6,211 nucleotides of DNA from an uncultured Eubacteriales bacterium. GTDB lineage: Bacteria; Bacillota; Clostridia; Peptostreptococcales; Anaerovoracaceae. Position numbers and translations under genes: made by a program. Every line of letters starts with the position of its first letter. The stretch's first letter is position 1. The notes beneath the pieces were generated by a model. It ran no database searches. It saw nothing but the letters and a program-made list of their open reading frames with translations, and was not told the origin of the DNA. The stretch spans positions 1 through 6,211 of the forward strand of contig CADBQT010000121.1 in NCBI GenBank assembly GCA_902796875.1. Direction: 5' to 3'. Shown piece after piece: positions 1 through 5,847 of this stretch.

Positions 1-2
1 TC

Positions 3-413
3 TATGATCAAAGAACCATTATCATTAAAGATTTTGTCGATAACTATGGTCTTACAGTAAGTGAGAAATACAAAGCAAACTTAGATGAACTCGTGGCAAA
101 TGGTAAAACCGCGGGGAAACAGTCGGAGCAGAAAGAAGCGCTGGAGAAACTGGTAAAAGACCTTGACTTTGAACTGATAGAAAACGACTACGGTTGGAAG
201 AAATACGAAGCGATTCTTGAGAATACAACGGACTATGAAATCGAGACCCTTTCTTTGGATATTGGTCTTCTGGACTCGGAAGACGTTATCGTTGAAACGG
301 AATACGCTGAAGCAAAGAACGTTTCCAAGGGACAGAAGGCGAAGATCGAATTCGAAACCGATGCAGAATTCGAAAAAATCGAACCGGTTATTAGTTTTTT
401 TGAGGCAGAATAA
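3..413 (+). CDS. FxLYD-like domain protein, 3' part (5' end outside window)
   Basis: The reading frame is open from the left edge (first full codon at position 3) to a TAA at 411-413, giving 136 visible residues, so the start lies upstream of the window. A GTG at 93 could be called as a start, but the frame continues unbroken before it with ordinary coding content and there is no Shine-Dalgarno sequence, so I treat the gene as truncated by the window. The last ~75 residues (from WKKYEAILENTTDYEI) look like an FxLYD-type beta-sandwich: an 'ENTT' turn, alternating hydrophobic strands, 'LLDSEDVIVET' where the family has lyD-dG-vv-t, then 'VSKGQKAKIEF' in the place of the proline/glycine-rich loop. 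FxLYD proteins of Gram-positive bacteria are usually membrane-anchored or secreted, but the anchor would be in the missing N-terminus. The part before the domain is charged and probably helical. Function is unknown. A terminator follows directly, so this is the end of its transcript. Confidence 0.75.
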   Translation, partial: YDQRTIIIKDFVDNYGLTVSEKYKANLDELVANGKTAGKQSEQKEALEKLVKDLDFELIENDYGWKKYEAILENTTDYEIETLSLDIGLLDSEDVIVETEYAEAKNVSKGQKAKIEFETDAEFEKIEPVISFFEAE

Positions 414-444
414 CAGAAAAGAATCTAATTTAATTGTGATGATA

Positions 445-480
445 GTGTCCCTCAACTGATACAAGTCGAGGGACGCTTTT
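445..480 (+). terminator. Rho-independent terminator
   Basis: A 13-position stem pairs 445-457 (GTGTCCCTCAACT) with 464-476 (AGTCGAGGGACGC), with one G-U pair and one A/C mismatch, around a 6-nt loop (GATACA). TTTT follows at 477-480. It begins 32 bp after the stop codon of the FxLYD-like gene and should end that transcript. The T tract is short, so efficiency is uncertain. Confidence 0.85.
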
Positions 481-531
481 ATGAAAAGGAAACAGATAAT
501 GCCCGGCGGATCAGCGCCGAGAAAATATCGA

Positions 532-560
532 TTGAATAATGGCCGGCAAGGGAGTAACAT
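532..560 (+). promoter_or_regulatory. Possible sigma-70-type promoter for the repeat protein gene
   Basis: TTGAAT (532-537) and TAACAT (555-560) are separated by 17 bp, the preferred spacing for the housekeeping sigma factor. Transcription would start near 567 and give a leader of about 47 nt before the ATG at 614. Both boxes match consensus only partly. The preceding terminator means the downstream gene needs its own promoter, which supports the call. A short GC-rich hairpin (504-508 with 515-519, CGGCG/CGCCG) lies just upstream and has no T tract. Nothing else recognisable is present between 481 and 613. Confidence 0.35.
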
Positions 561-613
561 TAACCATAGAGATAACGTATTGCCAAGAGCAGTAAGAAAG
601 GGATGCAAGAGAT

Positions 614-946
614 ATGTCATTCAAGGAAAAATTCAAGGAAATCGAGGATGCTCTCGATGTGATGATCCTGTCCAAGGACAGCGGAGACACGTTCCATCGC
701 CTGAAGAAAGAAGTGGTGGAGAAGATCCATGAGACCGAGCAGGCGGCGGACGTACTGCTGGTGGAGGGGAAACACGACATCAGCGAAGATCTTCGGGAGA
801 AGATCAAGGAAGTCGAGTCGGCGACGGGAAGCCTTCTGGATCTGGACGACGACGAGGTCAGCAAGGAAGTCGGAGGGCGCATTCGGGAACTGGTCCGTGA
901 GATCAAGGACGCCACCGATACGATGATCATCGACGACAGGAAATAG
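614..946 (+). CDS. Small acidic helical protein with four degenerate repeats, unknown family
   Basis: This 110-residue protein is rich in Glu, Asp and Lys and has no signal peptide or membrane segment, so it is predicted cytoplasmic. I do not recognise its family. Four related units can be aligned by eye: residues 5-18 (EKFKEIEDALDVMI), 36-51 (EKIHETEQAADVLLVE), 62-78 (EKIKEVESATGSLLDLD) and 91-107 (RELVREIKDATDTMIID). Each is a charged amphipathic helix with a conserved Ala (A13, A44, A70, A100) followed by an aliphatic run and an acidic turn; spacings are 31, 26 and 30 residues. This looks like a tandem helical-hairpin or coiled-coil repeat used for protein binding. The ATG at 614 is preceded by GAAAGGG ending at 602, a plausible though slightly distant ribosome binding site. 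It stands alone between a terminator and a convergent HD-domain gene whose stop is only 30 bp away, with no obvious terminator between them. The coding frame is supported by the repeat structure, which exists only in this frame. Confidence 0.7.
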   Translation: MSFKEKFKEIEDALDVMILSKDSGDTFHRLKKEVVEKIHETEQAADVLLVEGKHDISEDLREKIKEVESATGSLLDLDDDEVSKEVGGRIRELVREIKDATDTMIIDDRK

Positions 947-976
947 TTGAGTAAACGAGGCAGTTTGACAGGGCCC

Positions 977-1858
977 TCAGGAGTTGAGGACGATCTTCTT
1001 CTGGGTGATCGCCCTGTCGGACCGCTCCCTCGCGACCCGTCTGCAGTATTCCAGGGTCCGCTGGAGCTTGATCGCCAGTTTGGCAATAAGGGCATAGACC
1101 TCCAGGTCGTCCGTCTCCACGTCGAGGACGATCCGATCGGGGTAGATGGTCATTTTTTTTATGGCTTCGTGCTTGGCGTTTTCCAGCCTTTGCTTTTCGG
1201 TGCTGTACCTGGTGGCGTCGAAGGTGAGCTTCGAGTTCCGGTCTCTTGCCACGTTCACCTCGTCGGCCAGGCGAAGTATGGCGGCGAGGAAAGGCACCTC
1301 GATGGTGTTGCCATTATCCAGGATCAGTTCGGTGGGATACTCATCCTCGTCGAACAGGTCCGCCTTCCGGTGGCCCCTGGCGATCTGGATGACGGCGAAT
1401 TCGTGAGCCTCCGACGGGAAGTCGAAGAGCTGGGCGTACTTGCGAACGAAGCACGCGGAAAAGTCGTTGTGATAGGCCCGGATCACGTCGGCGTCCGTCG
1501 GGTCTTTCCCATCCAGACGATCGTCGAATTGGACCTGGGTGCAAAACTCATGGTAATCCTTTTCCGATATCCCCATGCCCACATCGTGAACATAACAGGC
1601 CATGAGAAGAGCATAGAGTTCGTCGGCGTTCATGTCGGCGACGGTCTCCGGCCCCAGGAAGTTGTTGCAGTAGTCGATGATGGCGAGGGAGTGGGCCTCC
1701 GTGTGGTCGGTGAACTCCGGGAAAAGGATGAGGTAGTCGGACAGGAGTTTCTGCAACACAAAAAGGGATTCCGTGAACCGCTTGTGAAGTTCGGGATCCA
1801 GTTCTCTCAGCCTTTGCTCGATCAGAAAATCCGTTCCTTCCAACTCCATAACCTCCAT
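977..1858 (-). CDS. HD-domain metal-dependent phosphohydrolase (HD-CE-like)
   Basis: With the start at 1858 the protein has 293 residues. It carries the ordered motifs of the HD superfamily, whose members bind one or two metal ions and hydrolyse phosphoester bonds: 'FTDHTEAHS' (about residues 49-57), the defining His-Asp pair in 'CYVHDVGMGI' (H91, D92), further histidines in 'YHNDFS' (H130) and 'ARGHRKA' (H163), and a late Asp in 'LRLADEVNVARD' (D199). The 'LRLADE' motif and overall spacing resemble the HD-CE-type stand-alone enzymes, but family placement is from memory. Beyond about residue 205 is a C-terminal helical/beta region without clear motifs. No signal peptide or membrane segment is seen, so it is cytoplasmic; the substrate is unknown. 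Start choice is open: an upstream TTG at 1897 would place a -10 promoter box inside the coding region, so it is unlikely. ATG 1858 lies 4 nt after that box, and ATG 1849 has GGAGG only 2 nt before it. It is transcribed away from the DUF2974 operon. Confidence 0.85.
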   Translation of the reverse strand: MEVMELEGTDFLIEQRLRELDPELHKRFTESLFVLQKLLSDYLILFPEFTDHTEAHSLAIIDYCNNFLGPETVADMNADELYALLMACYVHDVGMGISEKDYHEFCTQVQFDDRLDGKDPTDADVIRAYHNDFSACFVRKYAQLFDFPSEAHEFAVIQIARGHRKADLFDEDEYPTELILDNGNTIEVPFLAAILRLADEVNVARDRNSKLTFDATRYSTEKQRLENAKHEAIKKMTIYPDRIVLDVETDDLEVYALIAKLAIKLQRTLEYCRRVARERSDRAITQKKIVLNS

Positions 1859-1862
1859 ATAG

Positions 1863-1871
1863 ATTATACCA
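1863..1871 (-). promoter_or_regulatory. Extended -10 promoter element of the minus-strand HD gene
   Basis: Read on the minus strand this is TGGTATAAT, a perfect -10 hexamer with the TGn extension. No good -35 box lies at 16-18 bp; TTGGGC is present, but with 20 bp spacing. The predicted transcription start (about 1856-1858) coincides with the ATG at 1858-1856, so the mRNA would be leaderless, or would carry a leader of under 10 nt if ATG 1849 is used. Confidence 0.6.
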
Positions 1872-1937
1872 CTCTTCGCCCCACAGGTGCCCAACAAAAT
1901 TTAATGGAGACAGAACACAGTCTTTATCGTTCGCGTT

Positions 1938-1953
1938 ACGTTTCCTTAAACGT
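1938..1953. promoter_or_regulatory. Candidate operator: 6-bp-arm inverted repeat in the divergent region
   Basis: ACGTTT (1938-1943) and AAACGT (1948-1953) form a perfect inverted repeat around CCTT. It overlaps the expected -35 position (about 1945-1950) of the plus-strand promoter, where a bound regulator would compete with RNA polymerase. A hairpin of this size is too weak and has the wrong context for a terminator. No regulator gene lies in the window and chance occurrence in AT-rich DNA is possible. Confidence 0.3.
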
Positions 1954-1964
1954 TCACATTTTTG

Positions 1965-1973
1965 TGGTATAGT
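1965..1973 (+). promoter_or_regulatory. Extended -10 promoter element of the DUF2974-YfhO operon
   Basis: TGGTATAGT is a TGn-extended -10 box one base from consensus. The -35 position 17 bp upstream holds only CTTAAA (1945-1950), a poor match. Transcription would begin near 1980, two bases before the ATG at 1982. An overlapping alternative, TATACT at 1973-1978, would put the start at or inside the ATG. There is no Shine-Dalgarno sequence between the box and the start codon. Confidence 0.55.
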
Positions 1974-1981
1974 ATACTCTA

Positions 1982-3142
1982 ATGACTATTGAAAAGAAGG
2001 ACGAAAAAAAACAATACGGCAATATCGAGGATTACATGGCCCGGCGCAAGGACGTGACCTTTGCTGACGATCCCTTTAATGAGGTCGACAGTCTGGTGCT
2101 CTGCGAGCTTCTCTATGCCGACTACCGGGGGATCATCCCGGCCGAGGGCAGCCGCCGGATCGATGAGGTCCGCCGGATGTTTTTCGCTGTTCATGACCGG
2201 GAGGAGCTTGAGGCGGAGGACATCTTTTTCGCAAAGTCGCCCCTTCTCCTGGATCCCCTGTCCGACGGAGCCAGATTCGGCGAGACCCGCGTGGGCAATT
2301 ACATCAAGGTCTTCAACGACGACCAGGATATGCAGATCTCCGCAGCCGTCTTCATGCTGGAGGACGGAACAGCTTACGTCTGCTATTCCGGCACGGACAT
2401 GACCGTCTCCGGCTGGAAGGAGGACTTCAACTTCTGCTATATGAAAGAAACGGAGGGCCAGAGGATCGCCGTCCAGTACCTGAACCAGGCCGCCGCTCTG
2501 ACCGACCGGCCCCTGCGAGTGGGCGGCCATTCCAAAGGCGCCAATTTCGCCGTGTACGCCTCTGCCTTTGCGGACCCTGAAGTCCAGGACCGGATCCAGG
2601 TGGTCTACGCCAACGACGGCCCGGGGGTGAACGAGGACGTGGTCAGGACGGAAAACTACCTCAGGATCGTGCCCAAGGTGGTCAGCATCGTCCCCGAGGA
2701 GTCCATCGTGGGCCAGATTCTTCGTCACAGGTATCAGGACACGGTGGTCAAAAGCAGCGAGAGGGGGATCATGCAGCACGATGGCTTCACCTGGTGCGTC
2801 GAAGGTCAGCGGTTCGTCAGAACGGAGCTTTCCAGCAGGTCCCGGTTCTTCACGGAAGCCCAGAGGGTGTGGCTCTCCAATATGGATGACGAGGCACGGG
2901 AGGCCTTTGTCACCATTCTGTTCGCACCGCTGGAAGCTACGAAAATGAGCTCCTTCGAGGAGATGTACGAGCAGCGCCTCATCGCGGCAAAGCGGATCCT
3001 CGATTCCCTGACCGGCATGCCCAGGGAAGCCCACCGCGCCATGCGCCACTTCCTGGAGAAACTGATCCGCAGCTGCGGGATCGCCGCTCTGGAGAACAAA
3101 CTGTCTGAGCTGGAGGAAAAATGGAATACCGACAGGACATGA
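1982..3142 (+). CDS. DUF2974 (Mbeg1-like) alpha/beta-hydrolase, esterase/lipase-like
   Basis: This 386-residue protein matches the DUF2974/Mbeg1-like family of predicted serine hydrolases along its length. Family hallmarks are the N-terminal 'NIEDYMARRKDVTFADDPFNEVDSL' region (split here as NIEDYMARRKD, residues 14-24, and PFNEVDSL, 31-38), 'CYSGTDMTVSGWKEDFN' (134-150), the nucleophile elbow 'GGHSKG' (181-186, Ser184), 'NDGPG' (211-215, Asp212) and 'QHDGFTW' (265-271, His266). Ser184, Asp212 and His266 are my candidate triad; only the Ser is certain. It has no signal peptide, so it acts in the cytoplasm, probably on an ester or acyl substrate that is not identified. The start at 1982 is kept although it has no ribosome binding site, because the conserved N-terminal NIxDY segment lies upstream of the alternative ATG at 2036, which does have GAGG 5 nt before it. 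It is the first gene of the operon; its last 22 bp overlap the YfhO-like gene. An A8 tract (2004-2011) sits early in the frame. Confidence 0.9.
   Translation: MTIEKKDEKKQYGNIEDYMARRKDVTFADDPFNEVDSLVLCELLYADYRGIIPAEGSRRIDEVRRMFFAVHDREELEAEDIFFAKSPLLLDPLSDGARFGETRVGNYIKVFNDDQDMQISAAVFMLEDGTAYVCYSGTDMTVSGWKEDFNFCYMKETEGQRIAVQYLNQAAALTDRPLRVGGHSKGANFAVYASAFADPEVQDRIQVVYANDGPGVNEDVVRTENYLRIVPKVVSIVPEESIVGQILRHRYQDTVVKSSERGIMQHDGFTWCVEGQRFVRTELSSRSRFFTEAQRVWLSNMDDEAREAFVTILFAPLEATKMSSFEEMYEQRLIAAKRILDSLTGMPREAHRAMRHFLEKLIRSCGIAALENKLSELEEKWNTDRT
3112..3116 (+). promoter_or_regulatory. Ribosome binding site fixing the YfhO-like start
   Basis: GGAGG is placed 4 nt before ATG 3121, inside the end of the DUF2974 gene. 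A second in-frame ATG at 3139, which would give a 4-bp ATGA overlap, has only a weak AGG before it. The strong site therefore selects 3121 and a 22-bp overlap. Confidence 0.75.
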
Positions 3143-5847
3143 CCGGGACGGACCAGACCCTGTCCCAAAACAGGAATAAATGGCTCTTCGCCCAGTACAC
3201 GGTGCTGTTCTGCGTGTTTACCGTGGGCATTTTCTTTGCCCTGTTCATCACCCAGAGGACATTCATGCAGTTCCACGATGCCTACACCCAGGGGGTGTTC
3301 CGGCTGCTGGAACTGAGAAATCAGATGGAGAGCATCGCGTCGGGGAACGGCTTTTCTTTCTGGTCCTGGTACGAGGGACCGGGAATGGACGAGCCCCTGG
3401 AGAACTTCATCGAGATCGGCTCCCTCGTCGGGGCGCTTTTCCCGGCGAAGCTTGTGGAGATCGGGCTGACCGTGGCGGCCCTTGTGCGCATGTATCTGGG
3501 CGGGATCGCTTTCCTCCTTCTGGGAAGGGAAGTGGAGCTTACCCGGAGGCAGAATCTCATCGGCGCCCTGCTGTACGTCTTCGCCGCCTGCTTCATCGGC
3601 ATGGCCATCCGCCAGAGCGAGATGCTGGTCAACGCCTATCTCTTCCCCCTGCTGGTCCTGGCTGTGGACCGGATCTACAAGGAGAAGAGCCCAGCGCCGT
3701 TCATCCTGGTGGTGGCCTACTACATGGCGGTGACCATCTACAACGCCTACATGTCGGCCATCGTCATCGTGATCTACATCCTGCTCCGGTATCTCCACTA
3801 CAACGACGAGTTCAAACTGAAGGCTTACGCCGCCACCATCGGCCGATTCATCCTCTACGGGATCATCGGCATGGTCATTTCGGCGGTGGGGTCACTGTTC
3901 TCCATGATCACCATCCAGCGGGCCTCCTCCGGAAGTTCTCTGGATGCTCCCGGAGCACTCTTCGATCCCCATCAGTACGCCCTCTTCGGTAAGATGATCC
4001 TGGGCAGCGGCGCCACCTACGACTATCTGGACATCGGCATACCCATCGCCGTGCTCCTGCTTCTGCCCATCGCCATAACCAGATGCTCCCGCCGGACCAC
4101 CAACGTGATCATGTTCATCCTGCTGTTCATCATGATGATGATCCCCTTCTGCAACAGCATGTTCAACGGGTTCGGTTACGTGTCCTTCCGGTGGTCCTAC
4201 ATGCTTCTCCTCTTTGCCGTATGGAGCGGGGTGGAGCAGTTCGATGCAAAGGCATTCCAGGGCAGGAAGGGGATACTTCTGGCTGCTCTTGCTCTGGTCA
4301 TCTTCGGGGCATGGGCGGTAGGCCCGTATCTCATCGGGGAGACATCCATCGGCAGAAGCGGCCGGTTCTTCTGGGCCGTCCAGATCGCAGCCGGCATCGC
4401 CCTCCTTTTCGTTTTCCACAAGATCGGAAAGAAGGGAGACATCGGCAAAAAGGCGGTCATCGCCGTGCTTCTCATCAGCGTGGCCTCTCTGTCTCTTGGG
4501 TGGTCCGCCGGCTTCTACGGCAACCGGACCAATTTCGCCAAGCCGGGCACCGTGCTCCACGACCTGGAGTCCTCCACCCTCAGGGTGTCCAACCAGATCG
4601 ACGACACGGGCTTTTACCGGATCGATTCCGTGGACGGGATGAACCGGGACAGCGAGCTGCGGTTCCCCGCCAACGAAAACATATGGTGGAAATCCAACAA
4701 TCTTTTCATCTACAACAGCCGGGTGCCGGAGACGGTCACCGACTTCTACGTCCAGCTGGGCAACAGCTACGGCTACGCCCGGAGGGTGTATCAGCTTTCC
4801 AACGGGAACCGGATGGGACTGGACTTCCTCTACGGGGTCCGGTACTTCCTGGGCAGTGACAGCAAAAAGAAAGGCTACGAGGATTCGGACCGCTACGCCG
4901 GATATGGCTTTGCGAAAGAAGAGACCATCGACGGCGTCAACGTGTGGAAGAACAAATACGACGTAGGGCTGGGATTCGTCTATCCCCAGGCCATCTCCGA
5001 GAAGGAGTTCGCCAAACTGGACGGCCTACAGAAGGAGCAGGCCATGATGCAGGCCGCCGTTGTTCCGGAAGAAGAGATGGACGACGCCGGAGCCGTGCGC
5101 TTCGTCGAGGCGAAGGATCTGGACTACGACATCAAGGACATGCCCTACCAGGTGGTGGCCACCGACGGCCTGACCATGGAAAAGGGCAGGATCAAGGCGA
5201 CCAGGAAAAACGCATCCCTTACCCTGGACGTGAAAGGGATCCCGGACAGCCAGCTCATGGTCTCCTTCGATCACCTGCAGAGGAACACGGACAAGACCAA
5301 ATCCGGCGAGTCCTATGAAGTGGTGGTCAGCGACGGCAATATCCTGAAGGAAGTGGTCGCCCTGAAGAGCCGCCAGGGAGTGGAGGGTCTTCTGGATCAC
5401 GATCTCAGTCTGGGATATCACAAGGGTGAGGCCAGGATCCGGATCGCCTTTGAACGAAAGGGAACCTACACTTTCGACGGGATCCACGTCTACGCCATGA
5501 GCACCGCTCTCTATGACCGGAACGCCACGGAGCGGATGGCGGGAAGCCTCAACGTGACCGGATACGACGACGGCAAAGTGAAGGGGACCGTGAACGCCGG
5601 CGACGGCGGGATCCTGTATCTTTCCATCCCGGTCCACGACAGCTGGGACGTCCTCATCGACGGCAAGCGGGTGGAACCGGTGGACGATCTGAACGTGACC
5701 TTCATGGGGGTCTACGTGCCTGCCGGAGAACATGAGGTGACCCTGGTCTACGACAATCGGTACGTGAAGGCCGGCGCCGTGATCAGTCTGATCGGACTTC
5801 TGGCCATGGTCGTCGTGCTGATCCGAAGACGGGTGAAGAGAAAATGA
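3121..5847 (+). CDS. YfhO-family polytopic membrane protein, predicted GT-C glycosyltransferase
   Basis: This 908-residue membrane protein has the YfhO architecture. About 13 transmembrane helices fall in residues 22-461 (approximately 22-44, 111-135, 144-163, 168-184, 192-208, 210-226, 241-262, 302-320, 328-345, 352-371, 383-402, 414-432, 443-461). A large extracytoplasmic domain follows (about 462-880), then a final helix (882-902) and a basic tail RRRVKRK. The loop after helix 1 carries 'FHDAYTQGVF' (51-60), whose Asp53 fits the catalytic or metal-binding aspartate position of GT-C enzymes, followed by 'FWSWYEGPG' (80-88). The C-terminal part has the family ending: 'LYLSIPVHDSWDVLIDGKRV' (832-851) and 'FMGVYVPAGEHEVTL' (861-875). 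In Bacillus, YfhO is linked to glycosylation of lipoteichoic acid using a lipid-linked sugar outside the membrane; a similar envelope-glycosylating role is inferred here, with substrate unknown. Length is typical of the family. It overlaps the DUF2974 gene by 22 bp and the following HD gene by 4 bp, so it is cotranscribed and probably translationally coupled. Confidence 0.9.
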   Translation: MEYRQDMTGTDQTLSQNRNKWLFAQYTVLFCVFTVGIFFALFITQRTFMQFHDAYTQGVFRLLELRNQMESIASGNGFSFWSWYEGPGMDEPLENFIEIGSLVGALFPAKLVEIGLTVAALVRMYLGGIAFLLLGREVELTRRQNLIGALLYVFAACFIGMAIRQSEMLVNAYLFPLLVLAVDRIYKEKSPAPFILVVAYYMAVTIYNAYMSAIVIVIYILLRYLHYNDEFKLKAYAATIGRFILYGIIGMVISAVGSLFSMITIQRASSGSSLDAPGALFDPHQYALFGKMILGSGATYDYLDIGIPIAVLLLLPIAITRCSRRTTNVIMFILLFIMMMIPFCNSMFNGFGYVSFRWSYMLLLFAVWSGVEQFDAKAFQGRKGILLAALALVIFGAWAVGPYLIGETSIGRSGRFFWAVQIAAGIALLFVFHKIGKKGDIGKKAVIAVLLISVASLSLGWSAGFYGNRTNFAKPGTVLHDLESSTLRVSNQIDDTGFYRIDSVDGMNRDSELRFPANENIWWKSNNLFIYNSRVPETVTDFYVQLGNSYGYARRVYQLSNGNRMGLDFLYGVRYFLGSDSKKKGYEDSDRYAGYGFAKEETIDGVNVWKNKYDVGLGFVYPQAISEKEFAKLDGLQKEQAMMQAAVVPEEEMDDAGAVRFVEAKDLDYDIKDMPYQVVATDGLTMEKGRIKATRKNASLTLDVKGIPDSQLMVSFDHLQRNTDKTKSGESYEVVVSDGNILKEVVALKSRQGVEGLLDHDLSLGYHKGEARIRIAFERKGTYTFDGIHVYAMSTALYDRNATERMAGSLNVTGYDDGKVKGTVNAGDGGILYLSIPVHDSWDVLIDGKRVEPVDDLNVTFMGVYVPAGEHEVTLVYDNRYVKAGAVISLIGLLAMVVVLIRRRVKRK
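5832..5836 (+). promoter_or_regulatory. Ribosome binding site for the second HD gene
   Basis: GGTGA, part of the extended Shine-Dalgarno consensus, ends 7 nt before ATG 5844 and lies within the last codons of the YfhO-like gene. With the ATGA stop/start overlap it supports coupled translation. Confidence 0.5.

Noticed and set aside
81..620. Minus-strand open frame of 179 codons, rich in Phe and Leu
   Set aside because: It lies antisense to the FxLYD-like gene and its terminator, has no ribosome binding site or recognisable motif, and its composition is what the reverse complement of a Glu/Lys-rich gene gives.
481..732. Plus-strand open frame starting right after the terminator
   Set aside because: No ribosome binding site, Arg/Gly-rich shadow composition, and it overlaps the repeat-protein gene in another frame.
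975..989. Hairpin CCTCA...TGAGG between the convergent genes, considered as a bidirectional terminator
   Set aside because: The stem is only 5 bp, overlaps the HD gene stop codon and has no T tract on either strand.
511..1095. Minus-strand open frame of 194 codons, very rich in Ser and Arg
   Set aside because: It is antisense to the four-repeat protein, whose repeat pattern shows the real frame, and it overlaps the end of the HD gene.
1153..1160. A8 tract (minus strand) in the HD gene, considered as a slippage or phase-variation site
   Set aside because: It encodes an ordinary Lys-Lys pair, the frame is intact on both sides and eight residues is short for a contingency tract.
947..1972. Plus-strand open frame of 341 codons opposite the HD gene
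   Set aside because: The minus strand encodes clear ordered HD-superfamily motifs; the plus-strand frame has none and only persists because of high G+C and codon bias.
1979..3049. Minus-strand open frame of 356 codons opposite the DUF2974 gene
   Set aside because: The plus strand carries GGHSKG and other family motifs; the antisense product is His/Gly/Asp-rich and shows no domain.
2806..3798. Minus-strand open frame of 330 codons spanning the DUF2974/YfhO junction
   Set aside because: It is antisense to two well-supported genes and has an Asp/His/Gln-rich composition typical of shadow frames.
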